Part shown: positions 1 to 9,188 of the stretch, piece by piece
Layout of the letters: each line of letters begins with the position of its first letter
Position numbering within the stretch: position 1 is the stretch's first letter
Assembly: GCA_027485145.1 (NCBI GenBank)
Contig: JAIXRO010000027.1
Location: 19,743-83,742, forward strand
Length of the DNA stretch: 64,000 nucleotides
Source: Hyphomonadaceae bacterium
Lineage (GTDB): Bacteria > Pseudomonadota > Alphaproteobacteria > Caulobacterales > Hyphomonadaceae
Direction of reading: 5' to 3'
Notes under the pieces: model-generated
The model's database searches: none
Told to the model about the DNA's origin: nothing
The model's input: the letters and a program-made list of their open reading frames with translations, nothing else
Translations under genes and position numbers: made by a program

Positions 1-39
1 GCCAACGGCATCCAGAATATCGCCGAAATTCCAGTCCAT
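1..39 (-). CDS. N-terminus of probable acyl-CoA synthetase (partial)
   Basis: Only the first 13 codons lie in the window; the gene continues off the left edge. They read MDWNFGDILDAVG behind a strong GGAGGAAA ribosome-binding site. As I recall, this N-terminus resembles alphaproteobacterial fatty-acid/acyl-CoA ligases that begin with a WNFGDILDA-like stretch, so an AMP-forming acyl-CoA ligase is the best guess. No catalytic motif is visible. It is the next gene on the same strand after groEL, separated by a terminator-like hairpin, so it is probably a separate transcription unit. Confidence 0.45.
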   Translation of the reverse strand, partial: MDWNFGDILDAVG

Positions 40-106
40 CGTTTCCTCCGCCGGTTTGTTTTTCCCGATGCTACGGAGGTGGACCCGCTCCCGCAATGAT
101 GACCCA

Positions 107-141
107 AAGGAAACGGCCCCCCGGAGGTCTCCGGAGGGCCG
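107..141 (-). terminator. Probable groESL terminator
   Basis: A 13-bp near-perfect stem (114-126 with 129-141, one mismatch) lies just beyond the groEL stop. Read on the minus strand it is followed by TTTCCTTT. Position and shape fit an intrinsic terminator, although the T-run is interrupted. Confidence 0.55.
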
Positions 142-172
142 CAATTGTCGTCGGTAGGCGAGAGGGTTGGAC

Positions 173-1825
<1,653 letters not shown>

Positions 1826-1868
1826 TTACCTCTTTGATTGGTTGGGAAAAGGAAAGGGGGCGGAGAAC

Positions 1869-2159
1869 TTACTTCTCCAGGACGCCCATGATGTCGCTTT
1901 CCTTCATGATCAGCAGCTCTTCGCCGTCGATCGTGACTTCAGTGCCGGACCATTTGCCGAACAGCACGCGGTCTTTCGGTTTCACGTCCATCGGGACGAT
2001 TTCGTTATCGTCGCCGCGGGCGCCTTTGCCAACAGCCACCACGATGCCCTCCTGGGGCTTCTCTTTCGCAGTGTCGGGGATGATGATCCCGCCCTTGGAC
2101 TTTTCTTCTTCCTTGACGCGGCGCACGACAACGCGGTCATGCAGGGGACGAAGTTTCAT
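1869..2159 (-). CDS. groS: Co-chaperonin GroES
   Basis: The 96-residue heptameric lid of the GroEL chamber. The start [10 protein letters not shown] is the conserved family N-terminus, and the mobile-loop segment [19 protein letters not shown] is intact. An in-frame upstream extension of 30 codons is open but would run into the operator region and is not family-like, so the inner ATG at 2159 is chosen, with AGAGG upstream. It is the first gene of the groESL operon; upstream lie a sigma70-like promoter and a CIRCE operator, implying HrcA control. Confidence 0.97.
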   Translation of the reverse strand: MKLRPLHDRVVVRRVKEEEKSKGGIIIPDTAKEKPQEGIVVAVGKGARGDDNEIVPMDVKPKDRVLFGKWSGTEVTIDGEELLIMKESDIMGVLEK

Positions 2160-2238
2160 TCTGACTGCCTCTTCGATCATGATATAACCTCGGGTCATTG
2201 GGTTGATGTTGGTCGCAAGCAGGGGGGAGCGCCCACGT

Positions 2239-2265
2239 TTAGCACTCACCCGAGTAGACTGCTAA
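2239..2265 (-). promoter_or_regulatory. CIRCE operator (HrcA binding site)
   Basis: TTAGCACTC - 9 bases - GACTGCTAA, one base away from the perfect inverted repeat TTAGCACTC-N9-GAGTGCTAA. It lies about 75 bases upstream of groES, just downstream of a sigma70-like promoter, where an HrcA repressor would block transcription of groESL. The hrcA gene itself is not in the window. Confidence 0.92.
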
Positions 2266-2275
2266 CGATGGCTGG

Positions 2276-2304
2276 CAGATAGTCAGTCTGCGGCTTCGCG
2301 TCAA
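2276..2304 (-). promoter_or_regulatory. Candidate groESL promoter
   Basis: On the minus strand TTGACG is followed after exactly 17 bases by TATCTG; the predicted start falls at the edge of the CIRCE operator. The -35 is good, the -10 weak. I see no clear sigma32-type box, so this is the best promoter candidate. Confidence 0.5.
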
Positions 2305-2341
2305 CGGGGAAGTGGTGAGGATTGTGCGTTCAGGCAGTCTG

Positions 2342-2367
2342 GCAGCACTCAGACGGAAAACTGCTAA
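2342..2367. promoter_or_regulatory. Degenerate second CIRCE-like inverted repeat
   Basis: GCAGCACTC - 8 bases - AACTGCTAA; each half-site matches 7 of 9 CIRCE positions but the spacer is one base short. It lies about 75 bases upstream of the first CIRCE, between groES and usg. It may be a decayed copy, an auxiliary HrcA site, or chance. Confidence 0.3.
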
Positions 2368-2455
2368 CACATTGAAATAATTGCATATTCATAATTGTTT
2401 CATCACCATGTCTCCAATCTCGGACCGGCCGGTTCGAGACTGAAAGGAGACCTGC

Positions 2456-2728
2456 ATGACTGTTGACCGCGATTTCGTGACCCGCCTCCAGGGCGGCGGC
2501 CTGATCACCACCGAGATTCTGTATTTCCTCCCGGATCACAAAACCCTGCTCCAGAGCTTCGTCTGGCAGACGATCGACACCGCACCAAAGTTTCCGCGCC
2601 TGCACGCCTTCCTCGATCACTGGCGCCAGGAGATCGAAGCGGTGATCCATTCGATCCGGGTGGCCCATTCCGACTGGATAGGCCCCGCCGAACTGCGCGC
2701 CATCGATGGCCGGTGGGTCCTGAACTGA
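2456..2728 (+). CDS. usg: Usg family protein
   Basis: A 90-residue protein of the alphaproteobacterial Usg family, a small protein of unknown biochemical role named from a tryptophan-operon context in Caulobacter. Recognisable blocks are LITTEILYFLPDHKTLLQSF near residues 16-35, FVWQTIDTAPKFPRL, and the C-terminal HSIRVAHSDW followed by AELRAIDGRWVL. There is a clear AAAGGAGA ribosome site. Here it is not next to trp genes; it lies between groES (divergent) and a diguanylate cyclase gene. No signal peptide or membrane segment is visible. The family assignment is fairly sure, the function unknown. Confidence 0.85.
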   Translation: MTVDRDFVTRLQGGGLITTEILYFLPDHKTLLQSFVWQTIDTAPKFPRLHAFLDHWRQEIEAVIHSIRVAHSDWIGPAELRAIDGRWVLN

Positions 2729-2848
2729 CCCGGCTTGCCCCGTACGGTTAATGCCGTCTCACCGCGCGGCCGCCAAATCGGGGCCGCAAGTGAGCCTTGC
2801 AGCAAACTTCCTGAGCTAAAAATGAGGCTCCAAAACAGGGGTCTCAGG

Positions 2849-3676
2849 ATGAGCACCAGGATTCGCGACATGATGTCGTCCGCACGTTACTTCACGCTGG
2901 TCTGCGTTTCCGCGCTGGCGATTTCCTTCATCGTTTCGCTGATCGTGTTCCATCTCGGTCTTCCGATCCGGGTCGAGGACTATATCCGTCTGAACCTGTT
3001 CGTGACGGCCTGTATCACCATTCCGACCGCGATCATCGCCACGCTGCATGAATCCCGGACGCGCAATTACCAGCGCCGTCTCGAAGAACTTGCCTGGACC
3101 GACGAGCTGACCGGATTGCTGAACCGTCGGTTCTTCATCCGCGCCGCCGACGAGGAATCCGTCCGCATGCGCCGGACCCGCAAGACGGCCGCCGTCGCGA
3201 TCTTCGATCTCGACTTCTTCAAGCAGGTCAATGACCGGCACGGGCACGCCGCCGGCGACCGCGTGCTGAAGTCGATCGCCGAGATCGCCCATTCCGAACT
3301 GCGCGGCCCGTTCGACAAGCTCGGCCGCTGGGGCGGAGAGGAATTCGTCGTCCTGCTCAGCGACGTGACGCCCGACACCGCCCGCATCGTTTGCGACCGT
3401 CTGCGAAACCGAATCCGGTCCGCCGTCACCGAAGCGGGCGGGCGCCAGATCGGCGTCTCGGCAAGCTTCGGCTTTTGTCTTCTCGAGGCGGGCGCAAACG
3501 TGCACCTGGCGATCGAGGCGGCAGACCGCGCGCTGTACGAAGCCAAGCGTCTCGGCCGCAACCGGGTCGAGTCGGCGGAGTATCCCGGCGCACCCGTCCA
3601 GAACGTGTCCGAGTTTCCGAAACGGGCGTCTGAGCGCGAAGCGGCCGCCCCGGCCTCGGCGCGCGCCGCGAGTTGA
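2849..3676 (+). CDS. Membrane GGDEF diguanylate cyclase
   Basis: This probably makes cyclic di-GMP from two GTP. Counting from the chosen ATG (275 residues), two hydrophobic segments at about 14-35 and 44-66 anchor it in the inner membrane. They are followed by a complete GGDEF domain starting at WTDELTGLLNRRFF, with FDLDFFKQVND and the active loop GGEEF at 162-166. The product-inhibition site (RxxD five residues before GGEEF) is not in register: Asp156 is there but the position for Arg is Gly. The start is uncertain; in-frame ATGs at 2735 and 2822 give longer N-termini without better ribosome sites. The C-terminal 30 residues are Ala/Pro-rich and variable. Confidence 0.88.
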   Translation: MSTRIRDMMSSARYFTLVCVSALAISFIVSLIVFHLGLPIRVEDYIRLNLFVTACITIPTAIIATLHESRTRNYQRRLEELAWTDELTGLLNRRFFIRAADEESVRMRRTRKTAAVAIFDLDFFKQVNDRHGHAAGDRVLKSIAEIAHSELRGPFDKLGRWGGEEFVVLLSDVTPDTARIVCDRLRNRIRSAVTEAGGRQIGVSASFGFCLLEAGANVHLAIEAADRALYEAKRLGRNRVESAEYPGAPVQNVSEFPKRASEREAAAPASARAAS

Positions 3677-3748
3677 GGCTGGCGCCCCGTCGCTTGCGAA
3701 CCGGTTGATTTCCTGATTGGACAGGACGCTGAACCGGGAGTTGCGTCC

Positions 3749-4948
3749 ATGTCCATTCCGCCGCGTTCCGGCCCCCTCACCGGTCTGCGCCTGATCGAAC
3801 TCGGTCAACTGATCGCCGGCCCGTTCTGCGGCCAGATCTTCGCCGACATGGGCGCCGACGTGATCAAGGTCGAGCCGCCGGGGCAGGGCGATCCCTTGCG
3901 CGAATGGGGCCGCGAAGGTTTTCCGCTCTGGTGGTCCGTCGTCGCCCGCGGCAAGCGCTGCATCACGGCGAACCTGCGCGAGGCAGAGGGACAGGATCTC
4001 GTCCGCCGGCTTGTCGCCGAAGCGGATTTCCTCGTCGAGAACTTCCGTCCCGGCACGCTCGAGAAATGGGGCCTCGGCTATGACGCGCTGAAAGCCGTCA
4101 ACCCGCGCCTGATCATGGTCCGGGTGTCCGGGTACGGACAAACCGGCCCCTATGCCAGCCGTGCCGGCTATGCGTCGGTTGGCGAAGCGATGGGCGGCAT
4201 GCGCTATGTGATGGGCGAGGCAGACCGCGTGCCCTCTCGCGCCGGCATCTCGCTCGGCGACAGTCTGGCCGGGATCCACGCCGCCCTCGGCGCGCTCGCC
4301 GCGCTGCACCACCGCGAGAAGACCGGCGAGGGCCAGGTGATCGATGCGACGATCTACGAATCCGTCCTTGCGGTCATGGAAGGGCTCGTCCCGGAATACC
4401 AGATCGAAGGCTACACCCGCGAGCGCACCGGATCGTTCCTGCCCGGCATCGCGCCATCGAACATCTATCCGGGGTCGGACGGTATGGTTGTCATCGCCGC
4501 CAACCAGGACACGGTCTTCGCCCGCCTCTGCGATGCGATGGGCCAGCCGGGTCTGAAACACCATCCGGACTACCGCACGCATACCCTCAGGGGCCAGAAT
4601 CAGGCCGCCCTCGACGCGCTCATCGGTGCATGGTCGCGGGCCCGGACGATCGACGAGATCGAACGTCTGATGATCGAGAACGGCGTCCCCGTCGGCAAGG
4701 TGTACCGCGCCGCCGACATGCTCACCGATCCGCACTTTGCCGCCCGCGACTCGATCATCGAAGTCCCGAGCGAGCGCTGGCCCGGCATCCGCCAGCAGAA
4801 CGTCTTTCCGAAATTCTCCGCCACACCGGGGCAAGTCCGCTGGGCCGGCCCGGACACGCTCGGATCGCACACGGAAGAAGTTCTGACCGAACTCCTGAAC
4901 TTGACCCCGGACCAGATCGCCAAGCTCCGCGCGAGCGGGATCGTCTGA
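3749..4948 (+). CDS. CaiB/BaiF family (class III) CoA-transferase
   Basis: A 399-residue family III CoA-transferase that would move CoA between a carboxylic acid and an acyl-CoA through an aspartyl-CoA anhydride. Family blocks are LTGLRLIELGQLIAGPFCGQ at the N-terminus, DMGADVIKVEPP, the LVENFRPG stretch near 95-102 and the catalytic Asp171 in the ISLGDSLAG segment. The length is normal. The acyl substrate cannot be told from sequence; relatives act on formyl-, succinyl-, carnitinyl- and branched acyl-CoAs. It stands alone between a diguanylate cyclase and a small membrane protein, so context does not help. Confidence 0.9.
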   Translation: MSIPPRSGPLTGLRLIELGQLIAGPFCGQIFADMGADVIKVEPPGQGDPLREWGREGFPLWWSVVARGKRCITANLREAEGQDLVRRLVAEADFLVENFRPGTLEKWGLGYDALKAVNPRLIMVRVSGYGQTGPYASRAGYASVGEAMGGMRYVMGEADRVPSRAGISLGDSLAGIHAALGALAALHHREKTGEGQVIDATIYESVLAVMEGLVPEYQIEGYTRERTGSFLPGIAPSNIYPGSDGMVVIAANQDTVFARLCDAMGQPGLKHHPDYRTHTLRGQNQAALDALIGAWSRARTIDEIERLMIENGVPVGKVYRAADMLTDPHFAARDSIIEVPSERWPGIRQQNVFPKFSATPGQVRWAGPDTLGSHTEEVLTELLNLTPDQIAKLRASGIV

Positions 4949-5075
4949 GCAGCGCGCACTTATGCCTACGAAATCCGCGCCCCAAAAAACAAAATACCGC
5001 GCCAATTCAAGTGCTTGTAAAATTCTTCCCCAAAACTTGCGCAACACGTCCGCGGCCAGAGTTATACTCCTCCGC

Positions 5076-5468
5076 ATGCCGACGATGTCCGCCCTCCGCA
5101 GCAGCCCCCACTTCGCGCCCCTGTTCGCGCATGTGTTTGTGCTCTGCTGGCCAATTCTCGTCTGGCAGCTCAACCGCTTCTACAGCTGGACCATCCGCGA
5201 AGGCATCCATGATGCCCTTTACAGCGTCAATCGCTGGGGCTGGCTCACCGTCCACTATCTCGGCGACCGCGAAGACCCGGCCGCCTACAAGCCGCTCCCT
5301 CGCATCTTCCGTCCCCTGACGGATGCAAGTTATGCTAGCGACCTGCCCGCGAACCTTGCCACAAGCGAAAGCCTCAAGGCCGTCCTACCCCTCTCCCGCG
5401 CAGCGGGGGAGGTGGCCCCAAAGGGGCCGGAGGGGGCTCTGCCCTCACAACGCTTCAACACCAGCTAG
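5076..5468 (+). CDS. Small hypothetical protein with a repeat-derived C-terminus
   Basis: I do not recognise a family. From the ATG at 5076 it has 130 residues. Residues 15-35 contain a hydrophobic segment (FAHVFVLCWPILVWQLNRFY), followed by a conserved-looking tract with VNRWGWLTVHYLGDRE and PLPRIFRPLTD that reads like real protein. About the last 30 residues are translated from the palindromic repeat at 5390-5428 and so are probably an added tail. A longer in-frame start at 4962 exists but is low-complexity. There is no good ribosome site, but a TATACT box sits 7 bases before the ATG, which would suit a leaderless transcript. Confidence 0.5.
   Translation: MPTMSALRSSPHFAPLFAHVFVLCWPILVWQLNRFYSWTIREGIHDALYSVNRWGWLTVHYLGDREDPAAYKPLPRIFRPLTDASYASDLPANLATSESLKAVLPLSRAAGEVAPKGPEGALPSQRFNTS
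5390..5428. repeat. GC-rich double-hairpin repeat unit
   Basis: Two adjacent stem-loops: CCTCTCCCGC (5390-5399) with GCGGGGGAGG (5403-5412), then GGCCCC (5414-5419) with GGGGCC (5423-5428). The flanking sequence looks like the dispersed CCTCTCCC...GGGGCCGGAGGGGG units common between alphaproteobacterial genes. Here it lies inside the 3' end of an open reading frame. Confidence 0.65.
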
Positions 5469-5473
5469 TTTCC

Positions 5474-5558
5474 TGTCATCCCGGCGAAAGCCGGGACCCA
5501 GCGAGGCCGCCTTGCTGCGCGCTTCAAAGTCTGGGTCCCGGCTTTCGCCGGGATGACA
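5474..5558. repeat. Long palindromic intergenic repeat
   Basis: Two perfectly inverted 28-base arms (5474-5501 and 5531-5558, core CCCGGCGAAAGCCGGGACC) separated by 29 bases. The arm is itself partly palindromic. I recall this as a widespread dispersed repeat in alphaproteobacterial genomes. It lies between the small membrane protein and the SDR gene and could also act as a bidirectional transcription stop. Confidence 0.85.
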
Positions 5559-5621
5559 AGAATTGGAACTCAGAGAACATAACCGGCCAGCCCCGCTGCG
5601 TCCGGCCAAAACTGCTGCGCG

Positions 5622-6440
5622 CTACCTGGCCGTCAGCCCGCCATCCACGACATGCTCCTGACCGGTCGAAAAGCTCGACGCATCCGACGCCAGAAACAAG
5701 ATCAGCTCCGCCACTTCCTCGGGCCGTCCCGCACGCCCCATCGGCGTGCCGCCCAACGCCACGATATTGGGATCGAGGGAGTTGCCGCCCGAGTGCGCCG
5801 TCAGAGCGCCGACCTGTTCGGCCGTCATCGTTTCGGTGACCCGCGTGATCTCTTTCTGCCAGATCGGCGTGTCGATGATGCCGGGGTGAACGGAGTTGAC
5901 CCGGATCTTGAGACCCAGCGCGGCGCACTCGACCGCCGCCGCCTTGGTGAACAGCCGCACCGCACCCTTGGAGGCGCAATAGGCCGCCACACCCGGCGAG
6001 CCCCGGAGCCCCGCCACAGACGACAGGTTGATGATCGACCCGCCGCCATCCTTCATCGCCCGCATCGCGGCCCGTGTGCCCAGGAAAACGCTGTCGGTGT
6101 TCACGGCCATCTGCCGCTGCCAGTCGGCCAGGCTGTAATCCATCAGTGCCCCGGCAATCGCGATGCCGGCATTGTTGACCAGCACATTGGGCGTCCCGAA
6201 CAGGCGGGTCGTCTCTGCAAACAGGGAGTCCCAGCGCGCCTCGTCGGTCACGTCCTGCTTGGCGATGGCGATGGTCCCGCCGGCCTTTGAAACGAGTGCC
6301 TGGGTCTCTTTCAGGCCCGCCTCATCGACATCCGTCGCCATCACCCGGGCGCCTTCCCGGGCGAGCGCCATGGCCGCAGATCGCCCGATTCCGCTCGCTG
6401 CGCCTGTCACAATGGCGATCTTGCCGCTGACTTGTCCCAT
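5622..6440 (-). CDS. Short-chain dehydrogenase/reductase (SDR)
   Basis: A 272-residue classical SDR, an NAD(P)-dependent alcohol/ketone oxidoreductase. Seen: the TGAASGIG cofactor motif at 12-19, Asp-Val after the second strand at ATDVDE (suggesting NAD preference), NNAG at 89-92, Asn114, the active Ser in LSSVAG and the YCASK catalytic pair Tyr154/Lys158, and a C-terminal HVVDGGLTA end. The ribosome site is CGGGAGGA. The substrate is unknown; the pattern resembles hydroxysteroid or cyclopentanol dehydrogenases. It is monocistronic, between a repeat-rich gap and divergent rpsD. Confidence 0.92.
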   Translation of the reverse strand: MGQVSGKIAIVTGAASGIGRSAAMALAREGARVMATDVDEAGLKETQALVSKAGGTIAIAKQDVTDEARWDSLFAETTRLFGTPNVLVNNAGIAIAGALMDYSLADWQRQMAVNTDSVFLGTRAAMRAMKDGGGSIINLSSVAGLRGSPGVAAYCASKGAVRLFTKAAAVECAALGLKIRVNSVHPGIIDTPIWQKEITRVTETMTAEQVGALTAHSGGNSLDPNIVALGGTPMGRAGRPEEVAELILFLASDASSFSTGQEHVVDGGLTAR

Positions 6441-6574
6441 GTTATCCTCCCGGTTAAGGCCGTTCCGGCCGTTTATGACCGGTATCCTAGCAGCCGCCGC
6501 GCTTGACGCGAGCAGGATATTGGTGTTTTACCCGCGCCTTCATGACGGGGTGGTGCGGTGCCGCCGTTGTAATC

Positions 6575-6599
6575 GTGGGCTCGAACGAGCTGAGCCCAC
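6575..6599 (+). promoter_or_regulatory. Hairpin in the rpsD leader
   Basis: A perfect 8-bp stem GTGGGCTC / GAGCCCAC with a 9-base loop, ending 29 bases before the rpsD start codon and just before its ribosome site. It could be part of an S4 autoregulatory leader. This is an inference from position only; I cannot match it to a known S4 leader fold. Confidence 0.35.
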
Positions 6600-6628
6600 C
6601 GGCCCGCGCTGAAAATTGAGGTACTACC

Positions 6629-7246
6629 ATGTCACGTCGCCATAGCGCGAAGTACAAGATCGACCGTCGGGTCGGCGAAAACATCTGGGGCCGCCCCAAA
6701 TCTCCCTTCAACAAGCGCGCCTACAAGCCTGGCCAGCACGGCCAGAACCGCCGCAACAAGGTCTCTGACTTTGGTATGCAGCTCATGGCGAAGCAGAAGC
6801 TGAAGGGCTATTACGGCGACATCACCGAGAAACAGTTCGCCAAGATCTACGAAGATGCGGCCCGCATGAAGGGCAACTCGGCCGAAAACCTGATCGGCAT
6901 CCTCGAGTCGCGTCTGGACACCATCGTTTACCGCGCCAAGTTCGTCCCGACGATCTTTGCCGCCCGCCAGTTCGTCAACCACGGCCACGTCACCGTGAAC
7001 GGCAAGCGCTGCAACATCGGCTCCGCCCGCCTCAAGGCCGGTGACGTCGTGCAGGTCCGCGAGAAGTCGCGCAACCTCGCCCTCGTCCTCGAAGCCCTCG
7101 GCAGCGGCGAGCGCGACATTCCGGACTATGTGGAAGTCGACCCGAAAGCGATGACCGCCGCGTTCAAGCGCATCCCGGTCCTCAGCGACGTGCCGTACCC
7201 GGTCAAGATGGAACCGGCTCAGGTGGTCGAGTTCTATTCCTCGTAA
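6629..7246 (+). CDS. rpsD: 30S ribosomal protein S4
   Basis: A 205-residue S4, a primary 16S rRNA-binding protein that nucleates small-subunit assembly and guards decoding accuracy. It has the alphaproteobacterial N-terminus ([14 protein letters not shown], without the zinc-type cysteines), GQHGQNRR, and the S4 RNA-binding domain around [14 protein letters not shown] and [24 protein letters not shown] ribosome site precedes the ATG. It is monocistronic with a 3' terminator, as is usual for rpsD in this class. Confidence 0.98.
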   Translation: MSRRHSAKYKIDRRVGENIWGRPKSPFNKRAYKPGQHGQNRRNKVSDFGMQLMAKQKLKGYYGDITEKQFAKIYEDAARMKGNSAENLIGILESRLDTIVYRAKFVPTIFAARQFVNHGHVTVNGKRCNIGSARLKAGDVVQVREKSRNLALVLEALGSGERDIPDYVEVDPKAMTAAFKRIPVLSDVPYPVKMEPAQVVEFYSS

Positions 7247-7273
7247 ACGACCTGAATTCCTTGAAGTTTCCGG

Positions 7274-7303
7274 AAGGCCGCGCCAGACTGGTGCGGCCTT
7301 TTC
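7274..7303 (+). terminator. rpsD rho-independent terminator
   Basis: AAGGCCGC (7274-7281) pairs with GCGGCCTT (7293-7300) and is followed by TTC; the stem ends in a TTTT stretch. It lies 28 bases after the rpsD stop and before the PPK2 start. Confidence 0.8.
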
Positions 7304-7321
7304 AATTCAGGATCCTGCTTC

Positions 7322-8149
7322 ATGTCCATTCCCACGATCGCGGCGGTCCGCAAGTCTCTGGTGGCGCCACCCGGCAAGGCGTTTGACCTGTCGGCACGCG
7401 ACACCTCCGGCCGCGACGCCTTCCCGGACAAAGAGGCCGCCGAGACGAGCCTCAAGAAGGACGCCGCGGTCATCAACGAATTGAAGGACATGCTCTATGC
7501 CGAAGGGCAGCGCTCCCTGCTTGTCATCCTCCAGGGCATGGACACGTCCGGCAAGTCGGGCACCATCAAGGCGGTCTTCTCGGAAACGACGCCGCTCGGC
7601 ATGGAAGTCAAAGCCTTCAAGGCGCCGAGCACCGAGGAACTCGCCCGCGATTACCTCTGGCGCGTGCACAATTCGGTGCCCCGCCGCGGTAATGTCGGCA
7701 TCTTTGACCGGTCTCACTACGAAGACGTGCTGGTCGTCCGGGTGCGCGGCTTCGCGCCGCTGGAAGACATCGAGAAGCGCTACGAGCAGATCAATGCGTT
7801 CGAGAAACACCTCAGCGAGAACGGCACGACGATCCTGAAGCTCATGCTGAACGTCGGATACGAGGAGCAGGGTGTACGGCTGAAGGAGCGGCTGCAGGAG
7901 ACGCACAAGCTCTGGAAGTTCAATCCGGGCGATCTCGATGATCGCAGCAAGTGGACCGAGTTCATGCAGGCCTATGAACTTGCCATCAAGCGCTGCTCGA
8001 CCCGTCACGCCCCCTGGTACGTCGTGCCCGCCGACAGCCGCACCCGGCGCAATGCCCTGATCGCCCGCGTCGTGCGCGGCGCACTCGAAGGCATGGACCT
8101 GAAATGGAAGAACCCGGGCTATGAACCCGGGTCCTATGACATTTCGTAA
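7322..8149 (+). CDS. Polyphosphate kinase 2 family phosphotransferase
   Basis: A 275-residue PPK2-type enzyme that transfers phosphate between polyphosphate and nucleotides. The Walker A motif GMDTSGKSGT spans 72-81, the lid/Walker B region GIFDRSHYEDVLVVRV spans 127-142, and the C-terminal RNALIARVVRGALEGMDL is typical. The single-domain length fits the short PPK2 forms that phosphorylate AMP and/or ADP; which nucleotide is used cannot be decided by eye. It starts directly after the rpsD terminator and has its own unit; the convergent DUF2807 gene ends 11 bases beyond it. Confidence 0.9.
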   Translation: MSIPTIAAVRKSLVAPPGKAFDLSARDTSGRDAFPDKEAAETSLKKDAAVINELKDMLYAEGQRSLLVILQGMDTSGKSGTIKAVFSETTPLGMEVKAFKAPSTEELARDYLWRVHNSVPRRGNVGIFDRSHYEDVLVVRVRGFAPLEDIEKRYEQINAFEKHLSENGTTILKLMLNVGYEEQGVRLKERLQETHKLWKFNPGDLDDRSKWTEFMQAYELAIKRCSTRHAPWYVVPADSRTRRNALIARVVRGALEGMDLKWKNPGYEPGSYDIS

Positions 8150-8160
8150 GGGGGCGCAGG

Positions 8161-9099
8161 TCAGCCGCCGAAGCTGACCGAACCGCCGCTGGATTCGGCA
8201 ATGTTCTGTTCGGCGGGCTTGCCCGCAAACGATACCGATCCGCCGCTCGACGCGTTGCCGGTTGCGCTGACGGTGGCATAAGCGTCCACGTCCGCGCCGC
8301 TCGAGACGCTGACGGTTGCGCGCTCGCAGCGCAGGCCTTCGCTCTCGACGCCCGCGCCGGAGGAGGCGGAGACGGTGAGTGCGCTGCAATTTCCCGATAG
8401 CCGAACCGACGCACCAGACGACGCATCGATACGAAAGCTGGCCGCAGCCGCGGACGTGAGATCGACATCGCCCGATGACGACGCATTGATCGCGACATCG
8501 CCGGTTCCGGCCGAGAAGACGTCCGCTTCACCGCTCGATGAGGCCGACACATCGAGATTGCCGGCCGCGAGTTCGGCGGCTTTCACTTCGCCCGAAGACG
8601 ATGCGGAGATGCGGGCGTCAGCGGCGCTGCCGCCGAGTGTGATGACGGAGCTGGACGAAGCGGCGGCACTGAACGTGTTCGCATTGAGCGTCTTTGCTTC
8701 GAACCGCGAAGACTGCGCAGCGGTCACGGCATCGATATCCGGGCCAGTGACGTAGACGGTATAGGCCGGCATTGTCTTGCCGTTGACCTTCACGACCTTG
8801 CCATCGTCCGACACGCTGACGGAGCGTCCGCCCCAGGACAGCCAGCTGCGTTTTGCCCGGAGACTCTCGCGCGAAACCACGAGCGTGTCGCCCCGGTTGG
8901 CGATGCGGGAATCCGAATAGTCACCATCGCTGGACACCACGCGCACGGTGGTCTCGGACGCGGGCTTGTAGATTACCTTCATCGCGCCATCGACTTCGAT
9001 GTTGGAGAAGGGCTTCAACTTGTAGGATTTGCCTTCGGCGAGCGCGGCGGGCGTGAGGGCGAAGGTGAGGGCCGCGATTGCGGTCAATGTCTTGTTCAT
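8161..9099 (-). CDS. Secreted DUF2807 (GIN domain) protein
   Basis: A 312-residue exported protein. Residues 1-21 form a signal peptide ending AALA. The rest is a long array of short beta-strand repeats with recurring SSG and ASSS motifs (SASSSGEV, NASSSGDV, SVSSGADV), the mark of the DUF2807 / putative autotransporter head GIN fold, a right-handed beta-helix. The first part contains FSNIEVDGAMKVIYKP, the usual family opening. No enzyme motif is present; in other bacteria these proteins are periplasmic or surface proteins of unknown role. Its upstream region carries an AT-rich inverted repeat that may be an operator. Confidence 0.82.
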   Translation of the reverse strand: MNKTLTAIAALTFALTPAALAEGKSYKLKPFSNIEVDGAMKVIYKPASETTVRVVSSDGDYSDSRIANRGDTLVVSRESLRAKRSWLSWGGRSVSVSDDGKVVKVNGKTMPAYTVYVTGPDIDAVTAAQSSRFEAKTLNANTFSAAASSSSVITLGGSAADARISASSSGEVKAAELAAGNLDVSASSSGEADVFSAGTGDVAINASSSGDVDLTSAAAASFRIDASSGASVRLSGNCSALTVSASSGAGVESEGLRCERATVSVSSGADVDAYATVSATGNASSGGSVSFAGKPAEQNIAESSGGSVSFGG

Positions 9100-9133
9100 G
9101 GCGGGCTCCTGAATTGGGTAAACCCTGTATGGA

Positions 9134-9172
9134 TTATCGAAATACGATAAGTCAATCGTTGTTTTTCGATAA
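9134..9172 (-). promoter_or_regulatory. TTATCG/CGATAA operator-like repeats before the DUF2807 gene
   Basis: A perfect TTATCG-N5-CGATAA inverted repeat (9134-9150), followed by a further ATCG...CGATAA pair (9155-9172). On the gene strand a TTGACT box overlaps the repeats. The spacing suits a dimeric repressor or activator acting on the DUF2807 promoter. The regulator is not identifiable. Confidence 0.45.
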
Positions 9173-9188
9173 TTTTCTATGTCCCTGT

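Noticed and set aside
2816-5173. 785-codon minus-strand frame across the GGDEF and CoA-transferase genes
   Set aside because: Covers two well-supported genes on the other strand and has Arg/Ala/Gly-rich, repeat-free composition typical of antisense frames.
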